Source of the DNA: DYRB01 sp963845265
GTDB taxonomy: Bacteria > Pseudomonadota > Gammaproteobacteria > Chromatiales > Chromatiaceae
Length of the DNA: 64,000 bases
Direction: 5' to 3'
Assembly: GCA_963845265.1 (NCBI GenBank)
Contig: CAWJRN010000005.1
Location: forward strand, 62,001-126,000
Shown: positions 18,226 through 26,640 of the stretch, piece after piece
Position numbering within the stretch: the first letter of the stretch is position 1
How the letters are laid out: the number at the start of each line of letters is the position of its first letter
The notes under the pieces: generated by a model
Databases searched by the model: none
What the model saw: only the letters and a program-made list of their open reading frames with translations
What the model was told of the DNA's origin: nothing
Made by a program: the position numbers and the translations under genes

Positions 18226-18237
18226 TCTTCGTATAAT
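18210..18237 (+). promoter_or_regulatory. Sigma-70-type promoter of the DHH gene
   Basis: CTGACA at 18210-18215 and a perfect TATAAT at 18232-18237 are separated by 16 bp. Transcription would start near 18244, giving a leader of about 30 nt before the GTG at 18274. This is the best-looking promoter in the window, and its -35 lies inside the short tandem repeat. Confidence 0.6.
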
Positions 18238-18273
18238 GCTGGGCCCAACCGAACCACCGGAGCCAGACCAACC

Positions 18274-19227
18274 GTGACCCGCATCGATGTCTTCAACGGC
18301 GACGCCGACGGACTATGCTCCCTCCAGCAGCTTCGCCTGGCCCAGCCTGGCCAGACAACCCTGGTCACCGGGGTCAAACGCGACATCGCCTTGCTCGGGC
18401 GGGTACAGGCCGCCGCGGGGGACGAGGTCACGGTGCTGGATCTGTCCCTCGACAAGAATCGCGAGCCCCTGCGGAGGCTGCTCGACCGAGGTGTGCGCAT
18501 CCGTTACTTCGATCATCACTTTGCCGGCGAGATCCCCCGCCACCCCGGCCTGGAGGCACACATCGGCAACCTCCCGGACCAGGGGACCAGCCTGTTGGTG
18601 GATGCAGCCCTGGGTGGGCGTTTCCGCGCCTGGGCTGTGGTCGGCACCTTCGGCGACAATTTCGACCAGGCCGCGCGCCGCGCCGCTACGCCCCTCGGCC
18701 TGGCCACCCGCGAACTGGCCGACCTGCGCAACCTTGGCATCTACCTCAACTACAACGGCTACGGGGAGCGCATCGAGGACCTCCACTTCCCGCCCGAGGC
18801 GCTGTTCCTGCGCATTGCCCCTTACGCGGACCCGCTGGAGTTCATCCGGAACGACGAGGCCTTTGCGACCCTGAAGGCCGGTTTTACCGACGACATGTTA
18901 CGTGCCGGGGACGCCGACGCCGAACTGGCGACGGCGCGGCACGCACTGTACATCTTGCCCGCGGAACCTTGGGCCCGACGGGTCAGCGGGGTACTCGCCA
19001 ACGACCTGGCCCGGGGTGTACCGGATCGCGCCCACGCCCTGCTCACCCGACGTCCCGACGGCGGCTTCGTGGTCAGCGTGCGCGCCCCCCTCATTTCCCC
19101 GGAGGGCGCGGACGCCCTGTGCCGGCAATTCCCCACCGGCGGCGGGCGCAAGGCCGCCGCCGGCATCAACCGACTGGACGAGGCCGATTACGATACTTTT
19201 GTAAGCGCGTTCCGGGAGGCGTTCTGA
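18274..19227 (+). CDS. DHH-family phosphoesterase
   Basis: The 317-residue protein has the DHH motifs: DVFNGDADGLCS at residues 5-16 (metal-binding DxD), the central YFDHH at about 88-92, and a C-terminal DHHA1 domain with the glycine-rich substrate loop FPTGGGRKAAAG near 290-301. DHH/DHHA1 enzymes hydrolyse phosphodiesters such as nanoRNA, pAp, cyclic dinucleotides or polyphosphate; the substrate here is not readable. The start is a GTG preceded by a strong promoter and a short leader. The gene is monocistronic, ending before a hairpin at 19305. Confidence 0.88.
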   Translation: MTRIDVFNGDADGLCSLQQLRLAQPGQTTLVTGVKRDIALLGRVQAAAGDEVTVLDLSLDKNREPLRRLLDRGVRIRYFDHHFAGEIPRHPGLEAHIGNLPDQGTSLLVDAALGGRFRAWAVVGTFGDNFDQAARRAATPLGLATRELADLRNLGIYLNYNGYGERIEDLHFPPEALFLRIAPYADPLEFIRNDEAFATLKAGFTDDMLRAGDADAELATARHALYILPAEPWARRVSGVLANDLARGVPDRAHALLTRRPDGGFVVSVRAPLISPEGADALCRQFPTGGGRKAAAGINRLDEADYDTFVSAFREAF

Positions 19228-19304
19228 CCCAACCAGGAGACGGCCCTGTGGGGGACCGCAGCCTCCGGCGAGACCAGGCGAGCCGTGTCTTGGCGTGACG
19301 CCTT

Positions 19305-19323
19305 AGCGCCCGGAGGCGCTTTC
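19305..19323. terminator. Hairpin between the convergent DHH and prk genes
   Basis: AGCGCC-CGGA-GGCGCT is followed by TTTCT. It lies 78 bases after the DHH stop and 48 bases beyond the end of the convergent prk gene. The short T-run makes it a plausible but weak intrinsic terminator. Confidence 0.5.
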
Positions 19324-19370
19324 TGGCCTGGCCAAGCAGCCGGGGTTTGTCGGTCTGAGGCAGCGCGTCG

Positions 19371-20258
19371 CTACTCGTCAGTGTCCAAGTGCCCGCGCTG
19401 CTTCATAAGGTCCACGATGCGCTCGGTCAGGATAAGCTCCATGGCGTACATCATCTTGCCACCCGGGATCACCAGGGTGTTGAATCCCGTGATCATGGTC
19501 CCATCGATCAGACCCTTGAGGTTCAGCTTGTATTCCACACTGGGTTGCTTTTTGAGGAAGTGGATCATGACCAGGCTTTGATCCGCGGTGGGAATGTTGG
19601 TCGCACAGAGGGGGTTGGAGGTATCGGTTAGCGGAATGCGCTGAAAATTGATGTGGGTAGCGGAGAACTGCGGCAGGATGTAGTTCATGTAGTCGTACAT
19701 GCGTCGATAGATGATATCCATCACCTGCTTAGGCTGATAGTTGCGCTCCCGGGTATCGCGGTGAATTTTTTGCACCCACTCCAGGTTGATGGTCGGACAG
19801 ACCCCGATCAGCAGGTCCACGTGCTGGGCCAGGTTCATATCGTCACAGATTACGCCCCCATGGAGCCCCTCGTAGAACAGGAGGTCCGTGTCCGGCGGGA
19901 TCGGCTCCCAGTCCGTAAAGGTCCCCGGGTCAGCACCGAAGAGAGCCGACTCCTCGATGTTGTGGACATAATGGCGACGCTGGCCAGTACCGGACTCGCC
20001 GTAGCTGCTGAACAGCTCCAATTGCTTGTCGAAGAGGTTACCCTCCGGCCCGAAGTGGCTCAGATTGCGGCCTTTCTTCTTGGCCATGGCGAGTTCGTGC
20101 TTCATCGCGACGCGATCGAAACGGTGGAAACTATCGCCCTCGACGAAGGCCGCCCGTGCACCAACGCGATGGAATATATGCTGCAGGGCATTCTTGACAG
20201 TGCTGGTGCCGGCCCCGGACGAACCGGTTACAGCAATGATGGGGTGTTTTCTGGACAT
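19371..20258 (-). CDS. prk: Phosphoribulokinase
   Basis: Phosphoribulokinase makes ribulose-1,5-bisphosphate from ribulose-5-phosphate and ATP, the reaction that feeds Rubisco. The 295 residues match the proteobacterial class I enzyme: Walker A GSSGAGTST at about 12-20, the EGDSFHRFDR segment carrying the catalytic Asp, and the YEGLHGG motif. The start is supported by GAGGAGG eight bases upstream. No other Calvin-cycle gene or LysR-type cbbR is beside it, so this copy stands alone, as is common in Chromatiales. It is the main evidence for autotrophy in the window. Confidence 0.97.
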   Translation of the reverse strand: MSRKHPIIAVTGSSGAGTSTVKNALQHIFHRVGARAAFVEGDSFHRFDRVAMKHELAMAKKKGRNLSHFGPEGNLFDKQLELFSSYGESGTGQRRHYVHNIEESALFGADPGTFTDWEPIPPDTDLLFYEGLHGGVICDDMNLAQHVDLLIGVCPTINLEWVQKIHRDTRERNYQPKQVMDIIYRRMYDYMNYILPQFSATHINFQRIPLTDTSNPLCATNIPTADQSLVMIHFLKKQPSVEYKLNLKGLIDGTMITGFNTLVIPGGKMMYAMELILTERIVDLMKQRGHLDTDE

Positions 20259-20523
20259 AACGGCCTCCTCGATACGCGATTTCTTGTGGTTATAGATTCA
20301 GATTCGGTTGCCCCGACGCTGGATGCGTGCACCCGACGCGATACAAGCTTGCTTGGTGTTGCCAGGTGCGTTCGGGGCAGTGAAATGGCATGCAACCAAC
20401 GGGGAGATTGGGGCAAACCCCAACCGCAATGCAAGCACATATGCCCTGCCCCGGGGCAGCTGCCACTCGCGACCAGCGCACACTCGAGCACGCCCCCTGC
20501 ACGATCGACCCCCGGAGCACACC

Positions 20524-21405
20524 ATGGACGTCTTGATCGAGGCCCGCGACCTGGTACGCGACTACCCCGGGGTACGGGCCCTGGACGGGATCTCTTTCCA
20601 GGTTCACCGCGGCCAGTGCTTTGGGTTGCTGGGCCCCAACGGGGCCGGCAAGACCACCACACTGGAACTGCTGGAGGGCATCCAGACCCCCAACTCCGGC
20701 AGCGTGCTGTTTCGGGGACGGCCCCTGGACACAGCCTATCGCGAGGCCATCGGCATTCAATTCCAGGCCACCGCCCTGCAAGACTTCCAGACGGTCGCCG
20801 AATCCCTGACCCTGTTCGCCAGCCTCTACCGCCAGGGCGCGGACCGCGCCGAGCTGACCGCCCTGTGTAACCTTGGGGAGATCCTCGACCGCGACACCCG
20901 TCACCTGTCCGGCGGCCAGCGCCAACGCCTGCTGCTGGCAATCGCCTTGATCAACGACCCGGTGCTGGTCTTCCTGGACGAACCCACCACCGGCCTCGAC
21001 CCCCAGTCGCGCCGCAACTTCTGGGGCCTGGTGGAGACGGTGCGTCGGCGCGGCACCACGGTCCTGCTCACCACCCACTATATGGAAGAGGCGCAGCACC
21101 TGTGTGATCAGGTCGCCATCGTGGACCGCGGTCGTATCGTCGCCGAGGGCCCGCCACTGGCGCTGGTCCGGGAGCACTTTCCGGCCACCGCGGTACGCCT
21201 GCCGGAGATCGCCTGGCCGGCCGGCGCCCCCCTGCCCAGCGGCGCCCAGGTGCGCGACGGCAGTCTGGAGATCTATAGCGACGACGTGCGCCGCACCCTG
21301 GAGCACCTGGAGCGGGTCGGCGCCGACCTCAACGGGCTGCGGGTCGAGACCCCCAACCTGGAGGATCTCTTCCTCAAGCTCACCGGACACACCTTGAGGG
21401 CCTGA
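20524..21405 (+). CDS. ABC transporter ATP-binding protein (ABC-2 type exporter)
   Basis: The 293-residue protein is a drug/lipid-exporter-type ATPase: Walker A GPNGAGKT at 37-44, Q-loop in IGIQFQATAL, signature LSGGQRQR near 140, Walker B VLVFLDEP near 160, and the H-loop in TTHYMEE. The last 80 residues form the C-terminal domain usual in NatA/DrrA-like subunits. The ATG at 20524 is used; upstream codons to 20308 are open but overlap the divergent prk promoter. It pairs with the permease gene that starts two bases after its stop. The substrate is unknown. Confidence 0.93.
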   Translation: MDVLIEARDLVRDYPGVRALDGISFQVHRGQCFGLLGPNGAGKTTTLELLEGIQTPNSGSVLFRGRPLDTAYREAIGIQFQATALQDFQTVAESLTLFASLYRQGADRAELTALCNLGEILDRDTRHLSGGQRQRLLLAIALINDPVLVFLDEPTTGLDPQSRRNFWGLVETVRRRGTTVLLTTHYMEEAQHLCDQVAIVDRGRIVAEGPPLALVREHFPATAVRLPEIAWPAGAPLPSGAQVRDGSLEIYSDDVRRTLEHLERVGADLNGLRVETPNLEDLFLKLTGHTLRA

Positions 21406-21407
21406 CC

Positions 21408-22433
21408 ATGTGGCGTCGCATCCTGGCAATCCTCGTGGCACGCAATCGGGAGTTCTATCGGGACAAGGCCGGCCTGGGCTGGAACATCTTCATGCCCATC
21501 CTGATGGTGCTCGCCTTCGCCTTCATCTTCAGTGACCGCCCGGAGGATCTGCTCAAGGTCGGGGTGATCCGAGAGGCCGGCGAGACACCCGAGGCGGCCA
21601 CCGGCTTCCTCGCCACCCGACATGTCGCCTTCATCCCGGTGACCGACCCCGACGCGGCAGTTGCAAAGGTGGAACGTCACCAGCTCGACCTGTTGCTCGA
21701 TTTGCGTGGCGCCCCGGCCTACTGGGTCAACCTGAACTCGGCCCGCGGCTACCTGGCCGAACGCCTGCTGTTGGCCGACAAGGCCGGGCAGGCCCCGGAC
21801 GCTCCCCTGGAACGTCAGACGCTGACCGGCAAGGCCCTGAGCTACGCAGACTGGGTATTGCCCGGAATACTGGCCATGAACGTCATGTTCAGCAGCCTCT
21901 GGGGGGTGGGCTGGGTGGTGGTGCGCTATCGCAAGAACGGGGTGCTGCGCCGTCTCAAGGCGACGCCGCTGCGTCCCTTCGAGTTTCTCACCGCCCAGGT
22001 GCTCTCGCGACTGCTGGTGGTGCTTGGGGCGAGTCTGGTCGTCTATCTGGGTACGGCCCTGGTGTTGGACATTCCCATGCGCGGATCTTATGCAGCCCTG
22101 GCCCTGGTGTTCGCCTCCGGGGCCCTGTGCCTGATCAGCCTGGGGCTCATGGTCGCCGCCCGGTTGCGCACCGAGGAACTGGCCGATGGCATTCTCAACC
22201 TCATCTCCTGGCCCATGCTGCTGCTGTCCGGGGTCTGGTTCTCCCTGGAGGGGGCCAGCCCCGCGGCCCAGACCCTGTCCCAGGCACTACCCCTTACCCA
22301 CCTGGTGGCCGCGGCGCGACGGGTGATGATCGACGGGGCCGGCCTGGTCGAGGTGCTGCCCGAGGTGAGCCTGCTGGCCGGGCTCGGCCTGGCGCTGCTG
22401 ATCGCCGCGGCCCGGCTGTTCCGTTGGGAATGA
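21408..22433 (+). CDS. ABC-2 type transporter permease
   Basis: The 341-residue membrane protein has an N-terminal helix at about 26-43, a soluble periplasmic segment of about 120 residues, and five further helices from about residue 150 to the end. The ABC-2 signature region RYRKNGVLRRLKATPLRP lies between helices 2 and 3. It forms a half-transporter with the ATPase encoded two bases upstream. The best guess is export of a lipid, drug or polymer. Confidence 0.92.
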   Translation: MWRRILAILVARNREFYRDKAGLGWNIFMPILMVLAFAFIFSDRPEDLLKVGVIREAGETPEAATGFLATRHVAFIPVTDPDAAVAKVERHQLDLLLDLRGAPAYWVNLNSARGYLAERLLLADKAGQAPDAPLERQTLTGKALSYADWVLPGILAMNVMFSSLWGVGWVVVRYRKNGVLRRLKATPLRPFEFLTAQVLSRLLVVLGASLVVYLGTALVLDIPMRGSYAALALVFASGALCLISLGLMVAARLRTEELADGILNLISWPMLLLSGVWFSLEGASPAAQTLSQALPLTHLVAAARRVMIDGAGLVEVLPEVSLLAGLGLALLIAAARLFRWE

Positions 22434-22712
22434 GAACCTGCTCGACGAACCAAACTGGGCGTCGGACTTGAGGTGTCGTGCGGCGGCATCAGGGCGATGA
22501 TCGCCTGGCACAAACCGGAAGTCGCCTTCGCTCCAAAATAGCTGCCCATCGGTTTCGATCCGCCTCAAGCTCTCGTATCAACACCATAGGGACCGCGCTC
22601 TATGCTGTGAAGCGCTCAAGCCCAGTCTCGTGCTGGGGCTGCGGCGAGGGGGCGAGCAGTTACCCCGCGCCCTCGGGTGCAGAACACGAGCCAGACGAAC
22701 GGGGGGTAGAAC
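22434..22712. other. Intergenic region with no recognised feature
   Basis: No ORF here shows coding character. A minus-strand open frame (to 22568) contains a peptide beginning RRIETDGQLFWSEGDF that might be a relic of a transposase-like gene, but it runs into the 3' end of the permease gene and was not accepted. Confidence 0.5.
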
Positions 22713-22889
22713 TCAACCCTCCGTGCAGGAAGCGGCCTTCGTGCCGCCATTCCAGGGGGCGTCGGCCCCCGGGTTTCCCTCCAGTTGCGCCTCGTCCACC
22801 CGCCAGAATTCGTTGCCGAACAGCAGGGGGAGCAGCAGGAACAGGGAGGCGATGAAGATGCCGGCGAAGGAGAGGTTGTCCAGAATCAT
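22713..22889 (-). CDS. Small single-pass membrane protein, 58 residues
   Basis: An ATG at 22889 opens MILDNLSFAGIFIASLFLLL, a short N-terminus followed directly by a hydrophobic helix (about residues 9-27). A polar tail rich in Gly, Asn and Ala ends CTEG. The third-position GC is high, as in real genes here. No clear Shine-Dalgarno is present (AGAGAAG at a poor distance). Its size and layout recall small membrane subunits or regulators, but no family is recognised. Confidence 0.45.
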   Translation of the reverse strand: MILDNLSFAGIFIASLFLLLPLLFGNEFWRVDEAQLEGNPGADAPWNGGTKAASCTEG

Positions 22890-23068
22890 ACGACTTCTCT
22901 GATGACGGGCGGCCCCGGGAATACCGCAATATTACAGAGTACTTAAATTCGAGTCCATTGGCCCTTTTGGTTGAGACATCTGCGCGGTGGCGTCTTTCCC
23001 TGGCAGGCCGGGGCGCGCCAGCACAGCAGGGTGCCGCCCACACCCGTAGGTATCGACATGCAGGGCCT

Positions 23069-23085
23069 CAGGTCTGGCAGACCTG
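23069..23085. terminator. Hairpin downstream of the 5'-nucleotidase gene
   Basis: CAGGTCT-GGC-AGACCTG is a perfect 7-bp inverted repeat 51 bases beyond the end of the minus-strand nucleotidase gene. No T-run follows, so it could instead be an operator for the small membrane-protein gene. Confidence 0.4.
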
Positions 23086-23135
23086 CCGAGTTGGCGCGGT
23101 CAAATTTGAGAAAATCTGATGAGACAAAGCGAGTG

Positions 23136-24110
23136 CTACGAGCGGTCGTCCGAAGCGTCTGCCCCCGGCGCATTGGCGACCCCGTGAGGGACATGCCCGG
23201 TAGTCACCAGCGTCCGCGCGGCCTGGCAATGCACCTCTTGGTCGTCGAAGAAGATGTCGGCGTCGAACGCCTGCAGGAAACGGGTCTTGTCCAAGCCACC
23301 GAGGAATAGGGCCTCGTCGATGCGGATGCCCCAATCCCGCAGGGTGCGGATCACGCGCTCGTGAGAGGGCGCACCACGGGCGGTGATCAGGGCGGTACGC
23401 AGGGGCGCGTCGGCCGCCGGGAACAGGGACTGAATGCGCTGCAGGGCGAACAGGAAAGCCTTGAAGGGCCCGCCTGGCAGTGGGCGATGGGCGGAGGCGG
23501 ACTCGGTCTCGTTGAAGGCGACAAGCCCATGGCGCCGGTAGACCTGCTCGGCCTCGTCCGAGAACAAGACCGCATCCCCATCGAAGGCAATGCGCAACTC
23601 CTGTGCCTGGGCTGCGCTCGATACTGGATGGGACGGCAAGATGGCGGCGGCCGCACAGCCCGCATCCAGGGCGAGCCGAACATCCCCAGGGTCCGTGGAC
23701 AAGAACAGTTGGGCGCCAAAGGCGGAGACGTAACGGTAAGGACTGGCGCCACCGGCAAAGGCGGCTCGCGCGATGTCCAGCCCGTGATGCCGGGCGGAGT
23801 TGAGCACCCGCAAGCCAGTATCGGAGCTGTTGCGCGACAGCAGGATGACCTCGACGCTGCCACGCTCGCCCAGCAACCGATTGAGTTCCAGGAGCTTCTT
23901 GACCAGCGCAAAGGCCACACCTGGTGCCAAGACATCGTTCTCCCGCTCAACCTGGTATTGGCAATACGCCTCGACGCCATCAGTCTCGAAGACCTGGTGG
24001 GACTCGCTCAGATCAAATAGGGCACGGGAAGATATCGCGACCACCAGACGCACGGCCGCGGCGTCCTGCGTGGTCATGGATGCGGCAAAGTCGGGTTGTA
24101 GCCGGAACAA
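23136..24110 (-). CDS. Cytosolic 5'-nucleotidase-like protein
   Basis: The protein resembles the bacterial 5-nucleotidase family (PF06189), HAD-like enzymes that remove phosphate from nucleoside monophosphates. Segments supporting this are VVAISSRALFDLSESHQVFE near the N-terminus, the acidic motif RIAFDGDAVLFSDEAE near the middle, and a final IFFDDQEVHC with paired aspartates. The ATG at 24110 gives 324 residues; an ATG eleven codons later (MTTQDAAAV) is an equally good start. It is downstream of the Met-rich coiled-coil gene by 40 bases and probably shares its transcript. Confidence 0.85.
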   Translation of the reverse strand: MFRLQPDFAASMTTQDAAAVRLVVAISSRALFDLSESHQVFETDGVEAYCQYQVERENDVLAPGVAFALVKKLLELNRLLGERGSVEVILLSRNSSDTGLRVLNSARHHGLDIARAAFAGGASPYRYVSAFGAQLFLSTDPGDVRLALDAGCAAAAILPSHPVSSAAQAQELRIAFDGDAVLFSDEAEQVYRRHGLVAFNETESASAHRPLPGGPFKAFLFALQRIQSLFPAADAPLRTALITARGAPSHERVIRTLRDWGIRIDEALFLGGLDKTRFLQAFDADIFFDDQEVHCQAARTLVTTGHVPHGVANAPGADASDDRS

Positions 24111-24150
24111 GGAGCGGCGGGCACGGCTCGATGCACTGCCCGGAACACAG

Positions 24151-24678
24151 CTACCAAGGCATGAAGGTATTGATGAAGTGCATGGGGCGACTGACGTTGC
24201 GATTCATGATCGACATGTCGTCGCGCATCGAGGCGGTACTGAAGTTCAGGGATTGGATGGCGCGATCCATGGACTCCATGCTGGTCAGCATGGGCTCGAG
24301 GGCGGTGACATCTCGCGCCATGGACTCCACACCCACAGCCATGGTGCGAACATTTGCAGACATCTGCCCCATGTCGTCGGACATGGACTGCATGTTGCTG
24401 GCCAGGACCGTCATGTTGGAGTCCACGCTGATGGCCAGGTAGTGCACGTCCTTGGCCAGACTGAAGACCAGGTAGAAGCCATAGGCGGCCAGGATGATGA
24501 AGGCGAACATCGATGGGTAGACGATGAGCTCCCAGCGCTTTGCACTGGTCTCGAACGCCTGAGAGAGACGATCGATGGCGTAGGCGTTGATCGGGGCATC
24601 CGCAGCCTGCGCGTCGGAGTCTTTCATTGGCGGCAGCGGCTGCGGCTGCGCGGAAGAACCGTTCTCGGTGTCCGTCAT
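24151..24678 (-). CDS. Membrane-anchored Met-rich coiled-coil protein
   Basis: The 175-residue protein has a polar N-terminus of about 55 residues, one membrane helix at about 57-77 (YPSMFAFIILAAYGFYLVF), and a long helical region with repeated Met/Ser/Asp spacing (for example NMQSMSDDMGQMSANVRTM) that ends MNTFMPW-like at INTFMPW. The heptad pattern suggests a coiled coil, as in the signalling helices of chemoreceptors, but no methyl-accepting hairpin is visible. It starts at the ATG at 24678; ten further upstream codons are open. The adjacent upstream gene encodes a ParA ATPase, so it may be that ATPase's membrane partner. Function unknown. Confidence 0.75.
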   Translation of the reverse strand: MTDTENGSSAQPQPLPPMKDSDAQAADAPINAYAIDRLSQAFETSAKRWELIVYPSMFAFIILAAYGFYLVFSLAKDVHYLAISVDSNMTVLASNMQSMSDDMGQMSANVRTMAVGVESMARDVTALEPMLTSMESMDRAIQSLNFSTASMRDDMSIMNRNVSRPMHFINTFMPW

Positions 24679-24879
24679 AATCAACCCGTCATGTCCGCGC
24701 CGAACCACCGCGCAAGTCGCGAAAGCTTAACATAGATGCCGAAGGGCGCAAGGCAGCCGGGGCCTCCGCCAATCCCAAGTGCGAGACGGGAGACCCCGTA
24801 TGACGCGTCCCCCGGCACCCCCCATTGAGGACTGTTGAGTGCACCGCTGACGAACCGACCGCTCGTACCCCCCGGTGGA

Positions 24880-25512
24880 TCAACTCACCAGATTCGGATA
24901 GAGGGCAGCTGCGAGAGACAAGAACTCCCTGGATGCCTTACCGCGGGGCTCCAACTCGAACACCGCAAGACCCTCGCTGAAGGAGCGCCGGAACACCGTC
25001 CGCTGGCCGAGACGGGACTTGATGAACTTGATACCCGGCAGGGAGACCAGTGCAGCGGCAGCCTCGTCGGTCTCACGCACAGCGTGGTGGGTATCGCCTC
25101 GATTGATGAAGCCATAGACCGGCGGTGGCTTGGGACGATCCACCGAAGCGATCAGGTGGATATAGCGCTGGGTAGACCAGATATCCGCCTGGGAGGGAGG
25201 CACTGGAACGACCACCCGATCACAGACTTGGAGGGCCCGGCGCATAGCGTCCATGTCCGAGGTCCCGACATCGATCAGGGTCTCGTCCGCGCCCGCGAGG
25301 CGATCCGACGCCAGCGTCCGCTTATCCAGGACCTTCAGGGGCGGATCGAAGCCCTCCTCCATACGCACATCCCCTACGTCCGTCAGGGTGGCCTGGGGAT
25401 CGATGTCGATGAGTTGGACCTTGACATCCGCCATCGCCAGCCACACCGCCAAATTGAAGGTGACGGTACTCTTGCCGGAGCCCCCTTTGAGACTCCCGAT
25501 CACAGTGATCAT
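24880..25512 (-). CDS. ParA/MinD-family ATPase, orphan
   Basis: The 210-residue ATPase begins with the deviant Walker A KGGSGKST at residues 9-16 (signature Lys9 plus Lys14), has the switch region IDIDPQATLTD at about 35-45, and the late FxF-type loop typical of short ParA proteins. There is no N-terminal DNA-binding domain and no parB or parS nearby, so it is not a plasmid or chromosome partition system. Short orphan ParAs position protein cargos such as chemotaxis clusters, carboxysomes or pili. The gene 200 bases downstream encodes a membrane coiled-coil protein, a candidate partner. The 262 bp upstream, up to the next gene, hold no recognisable feature. Confidence 0.92.
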   Translation of the reverse strand: MITVIGSLKGGSGKSTVTFNLAVWLAMADVKVQLIDIDPQATLTDVGDVRMEEGFDPPLKVLDKRTLASDRLAGADETLIDVGTSDMDAMRRALQVCDRVVVPVPPSQADIWSTQRYIHLIASVDRPKPPPVYGFINRGDTHHAVRETDEAAAALVSLPGIKFIKSRLGQRTVFRRSFSEGLAVFELEPRGKASREFLSLAAALYPNLVS

Positions 25513-25774
25513 GCTTGTTTATTCCCCCTGAGCCTGGAAACGGGAGTTACCAGATTGCACCCTGGACCCTCGGAATTTACTGTTTTACCAGCACTTCAGT
25601 GCCGGGCCTACTGGCCCGCACCGATCAACGGCCGCGTCATGGAGCAGGGGCCGGAGAAAGCTGAAGCGCAGCAGCGCCCGCGATCGACCCAACTCCTCGT
25701 TGCATCGCCCCAAAAGGGCGAGAATGTCCCAGGTTGCCACTCGGGCATGCGCCAAGAACGTCTCACCCCCACGC

Positions 25775-26548
25775 CTATTTGTGCTGGGGATTCCCTTGGG
25801 GCTGGGGCGCCATCGAATAGCCGGCCGGGACGACGAAGAGGTCATCCGGCTGCTTGCCGAGCCGGATATTCGTCATCTCGCTGACGCCGCCGCCGGGGAA
25901 CTCTTGACGCACTGCGAGTTTGAGCTCGGGGTCGTACCATTGGAAGGTGCGGGTCACCGGGCGGCCAGGGGCTTCGATCACCACCTCCCACTTTTCCACC
26001 GCGCGACCATCCAGCGTCTCTTGTCCCTGCATGGTCAGGACCATGGTCCCACCATCGGGGAACTGCTGGCGCAGCGGAATCCCGCGCTCGGTGTCGATCC
26101 ACTGGATACTGGTCACCGGCTTACCGTCGTGCTCACCGGTCATCTCCCATTTGACGGCCGGCCGGCCAACGATCACCTCTTCACCGACCTTCCGGCAACT
26201 CAGGCCAGGTGCGCCGGCACAAGGATCTTCGGCGTAGGACTTGGACACCGGCGCAGCGGCCTCGTCCGGCCCGGCCTTGCGCTCCAGATAGTTCTTCTGG
26301 TCGGGGAACAGAATCCACTCGACCCGCCGCTTCTCGTCGGTGATGCGCACGATACTCTGGCCCTGAGCGACCATCTCAATGCGCACCTTGCCATCACCGA
26401 CAAACATCTTGCTCGACGTACCCTTGCCATCTGGCCCGCGTTTGGACATGTCGGCAGAGAACTCCGGCCCCGCCCCCTGGGCGAGGGCACAAGCCGAGCT
26501 GAACGACAGCACAGCCACTAGGATGAATTTAAAGCCTGACCTCGTCAT
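25775..26548 (-). CDS. Exported protein, LolA/DUF4412-like beta fold
   Basis: The product is 257 residues with a clean signal peptide (MTRSGFKFILVAVLSFSSACALAQ). The mature part is mostly beta strands with repeated patterns KMFVGDGKVRIEM, DQKNYLER, VKWEMTG and TSIQWIDTERGIPLRQQ. This alternation of short strands reporting on a stored substrate resembles LolA-like and DUF4412 periplasmic proteins. A CAGAPGLSC segment could form a disulfide. The start at 26548 is preferred because the upstream extension to 26641 lacks family character. It lies in the same direction as the RND pump genes. Confidence 0.75.
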   Translation of the reverse strand: MTRSGFKFILVAVLSFSSACALAQGAGPEFSADMSKRGPDGKGTSSKMFVGDGKVRIEMVAQGQSIVRITDEKRRVEWILFPDQKNYLERKAGPDEAAAPVSKSYAEDPCAGAPGLSCRKVGEEVIVGRPAVKWEMTGEHDGKPVTSIQWIDTERGIPLRQQFPDGGTMVLTMQGQETLDGRAVEKWEVVIEAPGRPVTRTFQWYDPELKLAVRQEFPGGGVSEMTNIRLGKQPDDLFVVPAGYSMAPQPQGNPQHK

Positions 26549-26640
26549 ACGCCCTGGATCCTCCAAACATTGTTTGCTCGAACAAAAGGCAACTCCCTGC
26601 CCCGCACCGGGCGCCGGAACACCCTGCGCACCCCGACACA

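Larger units (their letters stand above)
17731..18273. other. Intergenic region between rlmN and the DHH gene
   Basis: This 543-bp stretch holds the rlmN Shine-Dalgarno at its left end and, at its right end, the ACTGATAAC-type repeat and the promoter of the DHH gene. The middle (about 17760-18180) contains no ORF with coding character, no tRNA and no clear hairpin terminator. It may once have held ndk, but I see no remnant. Confidence 0.6.

Noticed and set aside
22287..22568. A minus-strand 93-codon frame after the ABC permease with a peptide beginning RRIETDGQLFWSEGDF
   Set aside because: It overlaps the 3' end of the permease gene, ends in shadow-like sequence and has no start or partner; a transposase remnant cannot be confirmed.
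24880..25512. ParA as a chromosome or plasmid partition system
   Set aside because: No parB gene or parS-like repeats occur nearby, and the protein lacks the N-terminal regulatory domain of plasmid ParA.
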